Assembly (NCBI GenBank): GCA_001485295.1
Contig: BBOA01000003.1
Location: forward strand, 62,001 to 126,000
Origin: Type-B symbiont of Plautia stali
GTDB taxonomy: Bacteria > Pseudomonadota > Gammaproteobacteria > Enterobacterales > Enterobacteriaceae
DNA: 64,000 nt
Reading direction: 5' to 3'
A model generated the notes under the pieces. That model did not search any database and had not been told where the DNA came from. It worked only from the letters and a program-made list of their open reading frames with translations. The translations under genes and the position numbers were made by a program. Shown here in pieces: positions 30,181 to 41,494 of the stretch (positions are counted from its first letter, which is position 1; the number at the start of each line of letters is the position of its first letter).

Positions 30181-32253
30181 CGAGTGCCGGTCACGGTGCC
30201 AACCTCAACGTCGCGAAACAGCACCGGCGTGCCGATAGAGAGTGAGCCTGCCTCGGCGGCATCGACATAGATCGTCAGCTCATTCAGATAGCGCGAATCG
30301 GTATCGGTAATGGTACTCTCCTGCAGCTCAAAATTGCGCGCCGGCGCGCCTTTTCCGGGATCGGCGTTGACGTAGGGATGCAGCAGCGTTTCCAGGTGGT
30401 TAACACCTGCCGGGGAGATCTCCGGCGACACCACCTGATTATTGTCCCGGCTCAGCGACAGCGACTCGACTTGGCCGATATTGATGCAGATATAGCTAAT
30501 CGACATTGCTTCCGACAGCTTGCTGGCGTCAAAGGTATTATGCAGAGTAATCTGGCTGCCGATCAGCGGCGACGCCTGCACCGTCAGACCGCTGCCGTTA
30601 ATCTGTACGCGTGTGCCGCCTTCCGCCCAGAACACGCTTTCGCTGGTAAGCAACTTGCAATATTCCAGTTTAATATGATGCACGGCGATATCGAAAGCGC
30701 TGACACGCGGCGTGACGTCGACAATCTCGCTAACCTCATATTTACGGTAGAGCACCACCGATCTGGCCTGCACGTCCGGTAGGCTGTTCGCCGTCAGCGT
30801 CGTGGAAGGGCAGTCGCCGATGATAATGCCTTCTTCCGCTTTTTCGGCGTCAGCCTAGAGGGGATAGGCGGATTTAAACTCGCCCTTGTTGCCCGGTGCC
30901 GCCATCCACCTACTCGCGGGCGATGGCGCTCAGCACCTTCACGTCGAGCCGGCTGTTAACGATAAATTTGCTATCGCCGTGCACCAGATTGCGATAGCTT
31001 GGCTCGATCGCCGCGATAAACAAGGATGCCTTTTCATTCAGCTCGCGTGAAATCACCTGACCGATTTTCATACCGTGCAGTATCACCTGCTGACCGGCGT
31101 CGATGTCGTAGCTTTCAGGCACGCTAAATTTAACTGTCAGCACGTCGGGCTTTTGCAGCAGCGATTCGCTGGCAGGCAGCACGGTGACGTGGTTCTGCAG
31201 CTCGCCGTCACCCGCGCCCGGCACCAGCGTATTACCGGTTAGCAGGCTGCTGAGATTGGTGTCGGTCAGGCTCACTTTCGGGCTGCGTATCAGGTTAGCT
31301 CGCCAGTCATCTTGCCGCCGCTCAGCAGATTCAGTTTCGTCAGGCTGACAACCTCTAGTCCTTGGTACATTAGCGGCGTGCGGCCCGCTTTCAGGTTATT
31401 GCTGTCGGGCAGATCGAGTGTGACCATCACGCCGATCTGGCTGTGCACCAGATCGGGGTAGAGCTAGTAGTTTTGATCGGTCTTCGCCTGCAGCGCGTCG
31501 TCCGGCAAGTTAAAGGCGATAACGCCGTTGACCAGCGCCACTAGGCTTTCCAGCTGCACCTTCGCGCTGTTCAGGCCGGAAACGTCCAGAAGCGGCTGCT
31601 GGTTTTCACCAGATTGTTGAAGCGGCGCTCGATCAGCACATCAATGGTGACGCCGTCCGTATTGCCGTTTATGCTGTAGTCATAAACGCGTCCCACCGGG
31701 ATTTTACGATAGTAGATCAGCGAGCTGGAATTGAGCGCGCATAGATCCGGTGCGGTGCGTGCGGGTGGATCAGAAGCTCGCCGGTGTTGACGCGGTATTT
31801 CGGCTGGATATCCTAGGCGATAAAGTTCTCGCGCGGCTTACCGCTGTCCGGCATTATGCCGATATAGTTGCCGCCTACCAACGCATCGAGTCCCGATACT
31901 CCCGCTAGCGAGGCCTTCGGCGTCACCAGCCAGAACTGAGTGTTCTCGCGCAGCGCCTCTTTCATATCGCTTTTGATGCTGGCCTTGATCTGAATCCTGC
32001 GGTGGTCGTCGCTCAGGTTAATGTCCTGCACGGTGCCGACCTCCACGCCCTGATAGCGGATCGGCGTGCGTTTCGACACGATGCCGTCTGCCGATTGGAA
32101 GTTTATGGTGGTCACCGTACCGTGCTCTTTGTAGTTGGTCTAGAGCAGCCAGTCGGCGATCAGCATCGCGACGATCGGTAGAAGCTAGAATGGAGAAACC
32201 TTACGTTTGCTGCGCAGCGTAGCGTTAGTCGGTATAGTCGGCGTTTTTTGCAT
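30181..32253 (-). pseudogene. letB: letB (yebT) remnant, MCE-domain lipid transporter
   Basis: LetB forms a seven-ring MCE tunnel spanning the periplasm for lipid traffic. It starts [22 protein letters not shown], then ambers replace Trp at 32185-32187 and 32140-32142 in the membrane anchor. MCE repeats follow: TPIRYQGVEVGTVQDINLSDD, LAGVSGLDALVGGNYIGIMP, ESYDIDAGQQVILHGMKIGQVI, VLYRKYEVSEIVDVTPR and [18 protein letters not shown]. Many frameshifts and internal losses are present. The 3' end is deleted into rsmF. Confidence 0.92.
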
Positions 32254-33370
32254 GTGCATCCTAAAGCAGGCGGCTGTCGAGCCACTCAACGGCCATATAA
32301 TGGTCAGGATCACCGCCGCGCCGAAGTAAAATGCGGCGTTTCCCATCGTAAAAGCCAGCAGCTGATCGCGATTGACCAGCGACATGGTTAATGACATCAC
32401 AAAAAGATCCAACATTGACCAGCGGCTAACCCAAGTCACGACCCGCAGCAGGCGAATACGGGTTTTCAGACCCTGCTCGCCGCGGAAATGGATGCTTAAC
32501 AGCAGCGTCATCATCACCAGCACCTTAGTAAAAGGCACCAGAATACTGGCGATAAATACTACCGCCGCTAACGGCATGTTGCCAGAAGCTAGGTCAAGAA
32601 TACCGGAGAAAATCGTATCCTCACGCCGCGACCCGTTGAGATAGACCACGGAAATGGGCAGCAGGTTAACGGGGATCAGCAGCACAAATTGAGGCGATCA
32701 GCGCTGCCCAGGATTTTTGCAGGCTATAGCGACGTCGGTAATCAAGCGGCGTATGGCAGCGTGGGCAGCGGCCGCGCGCGTCCGGCTGGCCGGTATTATG
32801 ATAGTTGAGGCAGACCTGCAGCTTGGCGTGTGCGAAGGCGTACTGCTTTTGCGGATAGAAATGTTCCCACAGCTGATCTACGTTGAGATGGATCAACGTC
32901 AGCAGGCTCAGCACCGTCAGCGCCAAGTAGGCAGCCAGCCGAGCGCGTAGTCCTGCACTTTAATTGACGCCACCGCGATGCTCACTAGATAGATGTCGAG
33001 CATGACCCACTCTTTGACCTTTTCTAGCATCAGCCGCACCGGCCGCAGGTTCATACCCAGCCGATGGCCGAATCTAGATAACGCCGCCGAGCAGGCTGGC
33101 GTTGATGCGCATGTCAAGCAGGCGAATATCCACCTGCGGTAGGGTAAAGGCGAAGGGCATCAGCACTAGGATTGCAGCGACTATCACCATCAGACAGGTC
33201 ATTGACCAGTCGCGGCCGCTGATAATTTGCGCACGGCAGCGTGGACAGTAGGCAGACTGATACGATTTCACATCTGGTAAGGAAAAAAAAGTATCGTATT
33301 GCGGACAACGCTGATAACGTGCGTGGGGCAATGGCTGGCTGATGGTGTGAATTTTTATAGGGTGGTGCAG
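32247..33370 (-). pseudogene. letA: letA (yebS) remnant, PqiA-family membrane protein
   Basis: Inner-membrane partner of LetB. Fragments: YQRCPQYDTFFSLPDVK then [74 protein letters not shown], and [28 protein letters not shown]. One zinc-ribbon Cys has become Tyr (CPQYD instead of CPQCD) and several frameshifts break the gene. Its end overlaps the letB start. Confidence 0.9.
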
Positions 33371-33591
33371 CTTTCGCCCAGATATTTGTCGCTGTAAGCG
33401 GATATGGTGGCGGGGCAAAAAAACGTTTTCACGTTTCTGAGGCGCCCGTAAGGAACCCATGTTTCGATCCACGAAAACCCAAGATTGTAGCAACTAACGC
33501 TATGATTCACCTTGTGGCAATAGATATTTAGTGTTTGTTTTAACGGGCGGTTAAATAAAGCCGCTCTGTTGTTAATTGTAATGGTTAAATA

Positions 33592-34099
33592 ATGAACAAA
33601 ACTGCCTTTTACGCCGATTTGAATCACGATATGCGCGCGTTGCTGGCGGGCGAGACGTTGTTTCTCGCCGCCATGGGCAATTTCAGCGCGCTGCTGTATG
33701 GACGCCTTCAGGGCGCGAACTGGGCGGGCTTCTATCTGCTATCTGCTGACGGAAGCCAACATCTTGGTGCTGAGGCCTTTTCAGGGCAAAATCGCCTGCG
33801 TGCGCATTCCAGTGGGCAAAGGCGTCTGCGGCACAGCGATGGCGCAGGATAACGTGCAATGCGTCGACGACGTGCACGCCTTTCTAGATCATATCGTCTG
33901 CGACGCGGCCAGCAATGCCGAGATCGCGATTCCTCTGAAAGTAAATGGCGCGCTGGTAAGCGTTCTAGATATAGACAGCATATAGTGTTCAATCGCTTCG
34001 ACAGCGAGGATGAAACTGGGTTGGTTGCACTGACTGATGGGCTTTGCGACGTGTAGTAGACATCGATATCAAAAAATTTTTGCAGCTGTCGCGCAGCTA
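33592..34099 (+). pseudogene. msrC: msrC (yebR) remnant, free methionine-R-sulfoxide reductase
   Basis: GAF-domain enzyme reducing free Met-R-sulfoxide. The start MNKTAFYADLNHDMRALLAGE and NWAGFYLL match the family. A 7-bp tandem duplication (tatctgc twice, 33733-33746) shifts the frame. The catalytic block KIACVRIPVGKGVCGTAMAQ and IVCDAASNAEIAIPL, with all three Cys, is intact in the new frame. A second 2-bp TA insertion near 33979 ends it early. Only two small insertions separate it from a full gene, so the loss looks recent. Confidence 0.9.
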
Positions 34100-34196
34100 A
34101 TCGACTGGATCGCATGGCATTTGGCGATGTTGTCATTATAATGTCGCCTGTTTATACCTGCTCTGGTCGGCAAATCCGTTGTAATCAGGAAATTCC

Positions 34197-34850
34197 ATGG
34201 AAAATCAACCTAAGTTGAATAGTAGTAAAGAAGTGATCGCATTTCTGGCGGAACGTTTCCCAAACTGCTTTAGCACCGAAGGTGAAGCCCGTCCGCTCAA
34301 AATTGGTATCTTTCAGGATCTGGTAGAGTGCGTTCAGGGCGAAATGAGTCTGAGCAAGACCCAGCTGCGTTCGGCGCTGCGTCTCTATACCTCCAGCTGG
34401 CGTTATCTCTACGGCATCAAAGCCGGCGCGACACGCGTCGATCTCGACGGCAACGCCTGCGGTGTGCTGGACGAGCAGCACGTGCAGCATGCGCGTCAGC
34501 AGCTGGAAGAGGCGAAAGCGCGCGTTCAGGCGCAGCGCGAGCAGCAAAAAGTCGCGAAACGCCAAGAGGGCGCTGAACCGCGTCGTTCGCGCCGTCCAGC
34601 CTCGCGCAAACCGGTCGATGACGAGGCACCGCGTGCTGCCGCTCAGGATCGCAAACCGGCTCCGCGTCCGGCCGCGCAAGCGAAACCTATCACCGATACC
34701 TCAACGTTGCAACCTGGCCAGAGTATCAAAGTGAAAGCAGGCAAAAGTGCGATGGACGCGACCGTTCTTGAAGTGTCAAAAGACGGCGTTCGGGTACAGC
34801 TCGCTTCCGGCATGGCAATGATTGTGCGCGCAGAACACTTGCAGTTCTGA
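34197..34850 (+). CDS. proQ: RNA chaperone ProQ
   Basis: FinO-domain RNA-binding protein that stabilises many sRNAs and mRNA 3' ends. 217 residues (E. coli 232); the difference is in the linker. FinO domain residues 1-115: [49 protein letters not shown] basic, Pro/Arg-rich disordered linker occupies about 116-165. The C-terminal Tudor-like domain has [20 protein letters not shown] then SKDGVRVQL. It is followed by prc after 19 bases, as in E. coli. Confidence 0.97.
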   Translation: MENQPKLNSSKEVIAFLAERFPNCFSTEGEARPLKIGIFQDLVECVQGEMSLSKTQLRSALRLYTSSWRYLYGIKAGATRVDLDGNACGVLDEQHVQHARQQLEEAKARVQAQREQQKVAKRQEGAEPRRSRRPASRKPVDDEAPRAAAQDRKPAPRPAAQAKPITDTSTLQPGQSIKVKAGKSAMDATVLEVSKDGVRVQLASGMAMIVRAEHLQF

Positions 34851-34869
34851 AACGGAGGCTGACCCCGGC

Positions 34870-36900
34870 ATGAACACCCTGTTAAAAATCGGTATAATTG
34901 CGGGCCTGCTGCTGGCAGGCCCTTCATTTGGCGCTAAGAATATTACCCGCGCCGATCAGATCCCTCAGCTTCACGAAGATCCGCAGGATCCCACCGTTAG
35001 CGAACGGGTGACCTCCCGCTTTACCCACTCACACTATCGCCAGTTCGAGCTCGATCAGGCATTTTCTGCGAAAATCTTCGACCGCTACCTTAATCTGCTC
35101 GACTACAACCACAACGTGTTGCTGGCGTCGGATGTGGCTCAGTACGCAGATAAAAAAAACACGCTCGGCGACGAGCTGCGCAGCGGCAAGCTAGACGTAT
35201 TTTACGATCTCTACAATCTGGCGCAGAAGCGCCGTTTCGAGCGTTACCAATACGCGCTCGACGTGCTGAAACACCCAATGAACTTTAGCGGCAACGATGC
35301 GATCGATATTAACCGCGCTAAAGCGCCTTGGCCGAAAGATCAGGCCGAGCTGAACGCGCTATGGGACACTAAAGTCAAGTATGACCAGCTCAGCCTCAAG
35401 CTGGTGGGCAAAGATGAAAAAGAGATCCGCGAAGTGCTGACCAAGCGCTACAACTTCGCGATCCGTCGTCTGGCGCAGAGTAACAGCGAGGATGTATTCC
35501 AGCTGGCTATGACCACATTTGCGCATGAAATCGATCCGCACACTAACTACCTGTCGCCGCGCAACACCGAACAGTTCAACACCGAAATGAGCATATCGCT
35601 AGAAGGTATCGGCGCAGTGCTGCAGGTGGACGACGAATACACGGTGATCAATTACATGGTTGTGGGCGGTCCGGCGGCCAAGAGTAAGTCAATCAGCGTC
35701 GGCGATCGCATCGTCGGCGTCGGTCAGCCGGGCAAGCCGATGGAAGACATGATCGGCTGGCGTCTGGATGACGTCGTCGCCAAAATCAAAGGGCCGAAAG
35801 GCAGCAAAGTCCGTCTTGAAGTACTGCCGGCGGGCAAGGTCACCAAAACCCGTACTGTCACCCTAACGCGTGAAAAAATTCGCTTGGAAGATCGCGCGGT
35901 GAAGATGAGCGTGCACAACGTCGGCAAAGAGAAAGTCGGCGTGCTAGATATTCCGGGCTTCTACGTTGGTCTGACCGATGATGTCAAAGTGCAGCTACAG
36001 AAACTGCAAGAGCAGAACGTCGACAGCATCGTTATCGACCTGCGCACGAACGGCGGCGGCATGATGACCGAAGCGGTTTCCCTCTCCGGCCTGTTTATTC
36101 CCAGCGGTCCGGTGGTACAGGTGCGCGACAACAATGGTCACGTGTGTGAGGAGAGCGACAAAGATGGCGTAGTCCACTATAGAGGCCCACTAGTGGTGTT
36201 AGTGGATCGCTTTAGCGCCTCCGCCTCGGAGATTTTCGCGGCGGCGATGCAGGACTACGGTCGCGCGCTGATTGTCGGCGAGCCGACCTTCGGCAAGGGC
36301 ACGGTGCAGCAGTATCGCTCGCTGAACCGTATCTACGATAAGATGCTTCATCCTGAATGGCCTGCGCTCGGTTCCGTGCAGTACACCATTCAGAAGTTCT
36401 ATCGCATCAACGGCGGCAGCACTCAGCGTAAAGGCGTCACGCCGGATCTACTAATGCCGACCGGCATGGAAGCGGCGGAAACCGGCGAGAAGTTCGAAGA
36501 TAACGCGTTGCCTTGGGACAGCATCAACGCGGCCACCTACACCAAAACCGGCGACGTCAAGCCGCTGGTGGCGCAGCTGACCAAACAGCACGAGGTGCGT
36601 ATCGCCGAGGATCGCGAGTTCCAGTATATCATGGAGGATATCGCCCGCTTCAACGCTATGAAAGAGAAGCGCAATATCGTGTCGCTTAATCTCGCTCAGC
36701 ACGAGAAAGAGAACCACAAAGAGGATGAGCTGCGTCTGGAGCGTATCAACGCGCGCTATCAGGCAGAGGGCAAAAAGCCGCTAAAGAGTATGGACGATCT
36801 GCCGAAGGATTATAAAGATCCGGATCCTTACCTCGACGAAACGGTGCGCATCGCCAATGATCTGGCGCAGCTGGATAAGTCGCAGCCCGCCGAGCAGTAA
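34870..36900 (+). CDS. prc: Tail-specific protease Prc (Tsp)
   Basis: Periplasmic serine protease that degrades proteins with nonpolar C-termini and trims FtsI; partner of NlpI in removing MepS. 676 residues (E. coli 682). A signal peptide ends near SFGAKN. Helical N-terminal region, PDZ domain with LEGIGAVLQVDDEYTVINY near 250, catalytic Ser in DRFSASASEIFAAAMQ near 449 and Lys in VGEPTFGKGTVQQ near 475. Start ATG 34870 follows ggagg at 34854-34858. Intact. Confidence 0.97.
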   Translation: MNTLLKIGIIAGLLLAGPSFGAKNITRADQIPQLHEDPQDPTVSERVTSRFTHSHYRQFELDQAFSAKIFDRYLNLLDYNHNVLLASDVAQYADKKNTLGDELRSGKLDVFYDLYNLAQKRRFERYQYALDVLKHPMNFSGNDAIDINRAKAPWPKDQAELNALWDTKVKYDQLSLKLVGKDEKEIREVLTKRYNFAIRRLAQSNSEDVFQLAMTTFAHEIDPHTNYLSPRNTEQFNTEMSISLEGIGAVLQVDDEYTVINYMVVGGPAAKSKSISVGDRIVGVGQPGKPMEDMIGWRLDDVVAKIKGPKGSKVRLEVLPAGKVTKTRTVTLTREKIRLEDRAVKMSVHNVGKEKVGVLDIPGFYVGLTDDVKVQLQKLQEQNVDSIVIDLRTNGGGMMTEAVSLSGLFIPSGPVVQVRDNNGHVCEESDKDGVVHYRGPLVVLVDRFSASASEIFAAAMQDYGRALIVGEPTFGKGTVQQYRSLNRIYDKMLHPEWPALGSVQYTIQKFYRINGGSTQRKGVTPDLLMPTGMEAAETGEKFEDNALPWDSINAATYTKTGDVKPLVAQLTKQHEVRIAEDREFQYIMEDIARFNAMKEKRNIVSLNLAQHEKENHKEDELRLERINARYQAEGKKPLKSMDDLPKDYKDPDPYLDETVRIANDLAQLDKSQPAEQ

Positions 36901-36914
36901 GCACAACGGGTTTG

Positions 36915-36940
36915 AAAAGCACCGCGCCGCGGTGCTTTTT
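36915..36940 (+). terminator. Terminator after prc
   Basis: Perfect stem aaaagcaccgc / gcggtgctttt with a three-base loop and a T run. Confidence 0.88.
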
Positions 36941-37097
36941 CTACCTGCTGTTGCGGGACGGTCTGCGCGCGCGGCAGAATGTAAAGTTATGTCTTTTTAG
37001 ATACTAAAAGCTTAATATCGCTTGAAATGCGGCGCGATGGCCATAGGATAGGGCTCCGCGTAGTCAGAGCATGAATAACCGAGGATGATGAACTTTT

Positions 37098-37979
37098 ATG
37101 ATGCGTATTGCTCTTTTCCTCGTGACCAACTTAGCGGTGATGTTGGTCTTTGGGCTGATCCTCAGCCTCACAGGGATCCGGTCAAGCAGTGTTCAGGGCC
37201 TGATGATTATGGCGGGCCTGTTTGGCTTTAGCGGTGCGTTTGTTTCACTGCTGATATCGAAGTGGATGGCGTTGCGTTCGGTTGGCGGTGAAGTAATTGA
37301 ACAACCCCGTAATGAAACGGAACGCTGGCTGATGCAGACGGTAGGCCGTGAGGCGCAGCAGGCGGGCATCGCCATGCCGCAGATAGCCATCTACCATGCG
37401 CCGGATATCAACGCCTTCGCCACCGGCGCGCGCCGCGACTCTTCACTGGTAGCGGTTTCCACCGGCCTGCTGCAGAATATGAGCCGCGATGAAGCCGAAG
37501 CAGTGCTGGCGCACGAGATCACCCATATCGCCAACGGCGATATGGTGACCATGACGCTGATTCAGGGCATCGTGAACACCTTCGTGATCTTTATATCGCG
37601 TATTATCGCGCAGGTGGCTTCGGGCTTCCTCTCCGGCAACCGCGACGGCGAAGAGAGCAGCAACGGTAATCCGCTGGTCTACTTTGCGGTGGCGACGGTG
37701 CTGGAGTTGGTGTTCGGTATTCTGGCCAGCATCATTACCATGTGGTTCTCGCGTTACCGCGAGTTCTACGCCGACGCCGGCTCTGCGAAGCTGGTGGGTC
37801 GCGAGAAGATGATCGCCGCGCTGCAGCGTCTGAAAACCAGCGATGAGCCGCAGGAGCCGAGCAACATGATGGCGTTATGCATCAACGGCAAAAACAAATC
37901 CCTGAGCGAGCTGTTTATGTCGCACCCGCCGCTGGATAAACGTATCGAAGCGCTGCGCAGCGGGCAGTATCTGAATTAA
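37098..37979 (+). CDS. htpX: Membrane zinc protease HtpX
   Basis: Inner-membrane M48 metalloprotease acting with FtsH on misfolded membrane proteins; CpxR-regulated in E. coli. 293 residues, identical to E. coli length. Two N-terminal membrane helices (residues 4-24 and 35-55), the zinc site [13 protein letters not shown] near residue 138, two further helices, and the third ligand region [14 protein letters not shown]. Intact and flanked by its own terminator. I could not find a convincing CpxR box. Confidence 0.97.
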   Translation: MMRIALFLVTNLAVMLVFGLILSLTGIRSSSVQGLMIMAGLFGFSGAFVSLLISKWMALRSVGGEVIEQPRNETERWLMQTVGREAQQAGIAMPQIAIYHAPDINAFATGARRDSSLVAVSTGLLQNMSRDEAEAVLAHEITHIANGDMVTMTLIQGIVNTFVIFISRIIAQVASGFLSGNRDGEESSNGNPLVYFAVATVLELVFGILASIITMWFSRYREFYADAGSAKLVGREKMIAALQRLKTSDEPQEPSNMMALCINGKNKSLSELFMSHPPLDKRIEALRSGQYLN

Positions 37980-37992
37980 CTGCATAGCCAGC

Positions 37993-38021
37993 AAAAAGGC
38001 GATTCCTTGGAGTCGCCTTTT
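37993..38021 (+). terminator. Terminator after htpX
   Basis: Stem aaaaggcgatt / agtcgcctttt with a six-base loop and T run. Confidence 0.85.
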
Positions 38022-38026
38022 CTATG

Positions 38027-38790
38027 CGCGCAGCCTACTGGCTGAAGAGTGCGGCGGCACCGGCAGCAGCGCTAGAAGAAACAATCCCGCCGCGAACAAC
38101 GCGCCCCAGCCTGCCAAGCAGTCCGGCGTGCACATGCTCGATCAGCTGCCCGGCAATCGGTGCCAGCACTATAGTGGCCAGCAGCAGGCAGGTCGCCACC
38201 TCATCGCGGCCCAACACGTTTTGCAGGAAAAAGCGCAGCGACACCATCGTCAGCATTTGCGCGCAGAACGAGCAGACGGAGGCGCAGATCGACAGGCTGA
38301 AAAGCGGGATGCGCAGTAGATCGACCGGCAGACGCTGCACGAATAACCAGCCGACGATCGCCAGCACCACTAGCTCGGCCAGTATCAGCGCCGCGACCCA
38401 GATAGCGTGATGCGGATGAGCGCCGTATTAACGCTCATTAAAGCCGCGCCGCCAAAGCCCTGCAGCACACGCGCTAGCGTCAGCATTGAGAGCGACGAGG
38501 AGAGGGCACAAAACGATAAACAGGCCGGGACCGACCTGATAGACGCGGCAATAGCCAAGCATATCGCCAAGAAAAGAGAGCGACAGCAGCGAGGCGACAA
38601 TGGCGATCTAGTAGGCGTTGACGATCCACACTCACTGCGCTAGGCTGGCCTGCAGTTCGCGTGCGATCGTCGGCAGCGCAACGTTGGCGATGGCGCCGTC
38701 AAGCACTGCCATCGTAATGCTCAGCGCAATAGTAAAGATCACGCCGTAGCGCTGCGAACCGATAGATCATCCTGAAAAGGTGTAGGGGGC
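38027..38790 (-). pseudogene. yebQ: yebQ remnant (MFS drug transporter)
   Basis: Matches YebQ, a 14-helix DHA2-type efflux protein. Pieces: SLSMLTLARVLQGFGGAALM then SVNTALIRI, LPVDLLRIPLFSLSICASVC, SFCAQMLTMVSLRFFLQNVL, and LAPIAGQLIEHVHAGLLG. The order is right but segments are missing between them and the C-terminal half is gone. Several frames are needed. Confidence 0.88.
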
Positions 38791-38943
38791 ATAGAGAGGT
38801 AAGTAACGTAGGTGAATATCATCATGCTAACGAAATGTGCGGCGCAGCGCACCGCTTTTGCAGCAAAAAAGTAGCAAAAAAGATGTTAAATGCGTTCCCG
38901 GCACGCGAGACGATAGTGCCGCGCGTAACGACCGCGCTATGCT

Positions 38944-39413
38944 GGGCGCTAAAGCGCTGCAGAGCGTCGATCTGATCCGCAGCGCCGGCGTGCAGATGCA
39001 TGAACTCTCCCGCCTGAGCAAAGAGACGATTCACCTCGGCGCGCTGGAAGAGGACAGCATCGTCTACATCCATAAGATCGACTCCCTCTACAATTTGCGC
39101 ATGTACTCGCGCATCGGGCGCCGCAATTCGCTGCACACCACGGCGACTCCAGCGAGGCGCTGATTGCGGTGCTGGATCAGATGAAAGCAAGGGCTATGGC
39201 GAAGACAATGAAGAGCAGGAAGAGAAATTGCGCTGCATCGCCGTGCCAGTTTTCGACCGTTTCGGCGTAGTGATCGCCGGGCTGAGCATTTCTTTCCTGA
39301 CCATCCGTTTCTTAGAAGAGGCGAAAAGCGATTATGTCGCGATGCTGCATCGCGCGGCACGCACGCTCTCTGCCGAAATGGGTTATCACCACTACGACCA
39401 CTACGGCTTCTGA
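38944..39413 (+). pseudogene. kdgR: kdgR remnant (IclR-family repressor), lacking its HTH
   Basis: KdgR represses pectate/hexuronate catabolism genes and responds to 2-keto-3-deoxygluconate. The remnant begins at GAKALQSVDLIRSAGVQMHE, so the N-terminal winged-HTH is absent. KETIHLGALEEDSIVYIHKI then DSLYNLRMYSRIGRRNSLH is intact, followed by a frameshift near 39140 and a deletion. RFGVVIAGLSISFLTIRF and YVAMLHRAARTLSAEMGYHHY close it. Without DNA-binding domain and with shifts it cannot repress. Confidence 0.92.
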
Positions 39414-39415
39414 TG

Positions 39416-39437
39416 AAAAAGCGGGCCAGCGCCCGCT
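39416..39437 (-). terminator. Hairpin between kdgR and yobH remnants
   Basis: Stem gcgggc / gcccgc with a four-base loop; five T on the minus-strand side and a weaker T run on the plus side, so it could serve both genes. Confidence 0.7.
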
Positions 39438-39441
39438 TCCC

Positions 39442-39686
39442 TTAGTTGTTGATCACCGCGCCGCTCTTCTTCAGCAACGGACAATCCGTAACGCTGATCA
39501 CGCCGCTGTCAGTATGCAGATACTGCGCGGTGATCAGACCTCGCGCGGTTAGGTAGCTGCACTGCAGGCCCAAATGCGCCGCGTTTTTATTACTATCGGT
39601 CAGCACGCCGTAGCCAGTAAACAGCATGGCGATCCAGATAATGGCGTAACGGCGAGCAGAAGGATCGCCCGGATGAAGATTTTCAT
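39442..39686 (-). pseudogene. yobH: yobH remnant
   Basis: MKIFIRAILLLA starts in one frame, then after a small indel near 39645 the rest is in another: IIWIAMLFTGYGVLTDSNKN then AAHLGLQCSYLTARG, QYLHTDSGVISVTDCPLLKK. This matches YobH, a short exported protein of unknown function with two Cys. A single frameshift separates the parts, so the sequence is recent or could be an assembly error. Confidence 0.8.
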
Positions 39687-39897
39687 TTTGTCTCCATTTG
39701 ATACATAACGCAGCTGTCCACTGTTTGCTGCCGACCATAATATTAACGGCTTGCCGCGCTTTGTCGCTTGAGGCGATTAGAGATTGCCTCAAGCGAAGCA
39801 TTCAGGGAATTCTGTATTGCGGCGGGCAGCATCGACAGCCCGCACCCGCAACGGGTAGAATGGACCCCCATCAATATCTTCTGTTTTTGAGGCAGTT

Positions 39898-40170
39898 ATG
39901 AACGAGTTAGCCGCAACGTCTAGTTCGCTGTTTAACTATGGCGTACTGACAATAATCATTATTGTAGCGTTTATCGCCTGTTTTTTTGTTAACCGGGCCA
40001 GCGTACGCGTACGCGCCAGCGAACAGATCACGCTGCTGAACCAGCTGCTGGAAGGGCAGAAAAAGCAGAATGCGCTGCTGCGTCGGCTGGTCGACAATCA
40101 GCACAGCGAACAGGAGAAACAGGAGCTGGAAGAGAAACGCGATTTTATCCGTTTGATCCCGGAGCGTTAA
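39898..40170 (+). CDS. yebO: YebO family small membrane protein
   Basis: 90 residues (E. coli 95). One transmembrane helix (YGVLTIIIIVAFIACFFVNR, residues 14-33), then a charged coiled-coil-like tail with ASEQITLLNQLLEGQKKQNA and LLRRLVDN, characteristic of YebO, and an acidic-basic end. Function unknown; YebO is PhoP-linked in E. coli. Start ATG 39898 after gaggcag. It precedes a dead MBL-fold gene by two bases. Confidence 0.88.
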   Translation: MNELAATSSSLFNYGVLTIIIIVAFIACFFVNRASVRVRASEQITLLNQLLEGQKKQNALLRRLVDNQHSEQEKQELEEKRDFIRLIPER

Positions 40171-40172
40171 CC

Positions 40173-40956
40173 TTGCAAAATCCCTAGTTCGACCCCAGCA
40201 AAGCGCATCACAAGCCGGAAGGGTTCCGCAATCTGGAGCCGGATGCGTGTCAGCTTGGCGATCTTGACCGCTGGTGCAAAGAGCAGCAAAGCTGCAGGGC
40301 TGCCTTTTCAGCCTCAGACGGGCTATGAGAAGTTCCGGGCGCGCTGGTGGCAGCCTGCCGATCTTGCCGGCGCTGACGATCGCGTCTGGTGTTTGGGCGG
40401 CGGCGCCTCAATCAGCGTTACCTGCTAATTGCTAATCTATCCCGCGCTCTCCTCACGCGCCTCGCCGCTGCCCTTTACCGGGCTAAAGCGAAAATTGCCG
40501 CCGCTGCGGCGTATTAGTCAGAAGAGGGCCTCCGTGCCGGTACGCCACTGGAGCATGCGCACGCTGTACGATCACAATCGCTCGCTGTGGTGCGGCTGGG
40601 TGGTACGCAGCCAGACGCTGAATTTCTGGTTTTCCGGCGACAGCGGTTTTTTTGAAAACCTGACGCAGATCCGGCGCAGGCTCAGTCCGTTTAATCTGGC
40701 GGCGTTGCCTATCAGCGCCTATGCATCGAAATGGTTCATGCAGAGCAGCCACATGAAGCCCGACCATGCCGTTTCATTATGGCGCGTAATGGGTCAGTCC
40801 TTAACCTTGCCGGTAACTGGGGCGTGGGCTGACGAATCACTGGATGATGAGCTGCCAGCCGAATTAGCGCGCGCGATTGAGCGCAGCGGTGAAGATAAAG
40901 GCCAGTTTCCCCCGTGGGGAATAGGAGAGAGTCGAACGCTTGCGAATATAACCTAG
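40173..40956 (+). pseudogene. MBL-fold (NAPE-PLD-like) hydrolase remnant
   Basis: Matches the metallo-beta-lactamase family of UlaG/NAPE-PLD type: NP*FDPSKAHHKPEGFRNLEP with an amber at 40185, FRARWWQPADLAGADDRVW, then after a shift LLIYPALSSRASPLPFTGLK. A deletion follows that removes the SHNHYDHLD zinc motif. YDHNRSLWCGWVVRSQTLNF then WFSGDSGFF, ISAYASKWFMQSSHMKPDHA remain. Without the histidine cluster it cannot bind metal. Not part of this locus in E. coli. Confidence 0.78.
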
Positions 40957-41494
40957 GAAAAATCCTAAAGCGCGCTGCTTATCCGCAGGCGGGCGCTGGA
41001 TTTCAATTGATATTTTATTCAGGATCAAAGAATAAATCGTAATAACAAATAAGCGCGACTCTGCTTTTAATTGGGGTAAGGTTAAATTTTATTTTCCTGA
41101 TTTTGGTGCAAAACCATTTATTATCGGAGCGAACGAAAAGAGGGAATGCAGGATAAAAATCTATCCGCTGCGTTTTTAAGGTTTAGCTTGTAAAAGACAA
41201 ATGCCATATAAATGCAATAATTTAGCTGTAAATTAATCTGTTACAGCAAACAAGGTTGGACGAAGAGGCGGTTATCCGCTACAGTTATCCGCCTCATCAG
41301 GACGTTGAGGGCTTGCCTTTTTTCGACTATGGTTAAGGCATGATCAGCTTGTGTACCAATAATGAAAAAAGTGTGTGCTCACTTTGAAAATTTTGTGCAG
41401 CGTGTCCGGCGTCGATTAAAAAATGCCTTGCCATTAATTTGCGGATATGTGATACTGATTCGTAGATCCAAACGAGGTACAAAAGTTCTAGTTT
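40957..41494. other. Long AT-richer spacer upstream of yobF-cspC
   Basis: About 540 bases without a supportable gene. It should contain the yobF-cspC promoter and leader. No operator I can name. Confidence 0.5.

Noticed and set aside
39690-39897. mgrB, expected near kdgR/yobH/yebO.
   Set aside because: No frame gives the MgrB membrane segment or its Cys pattern; it seems to be missing.
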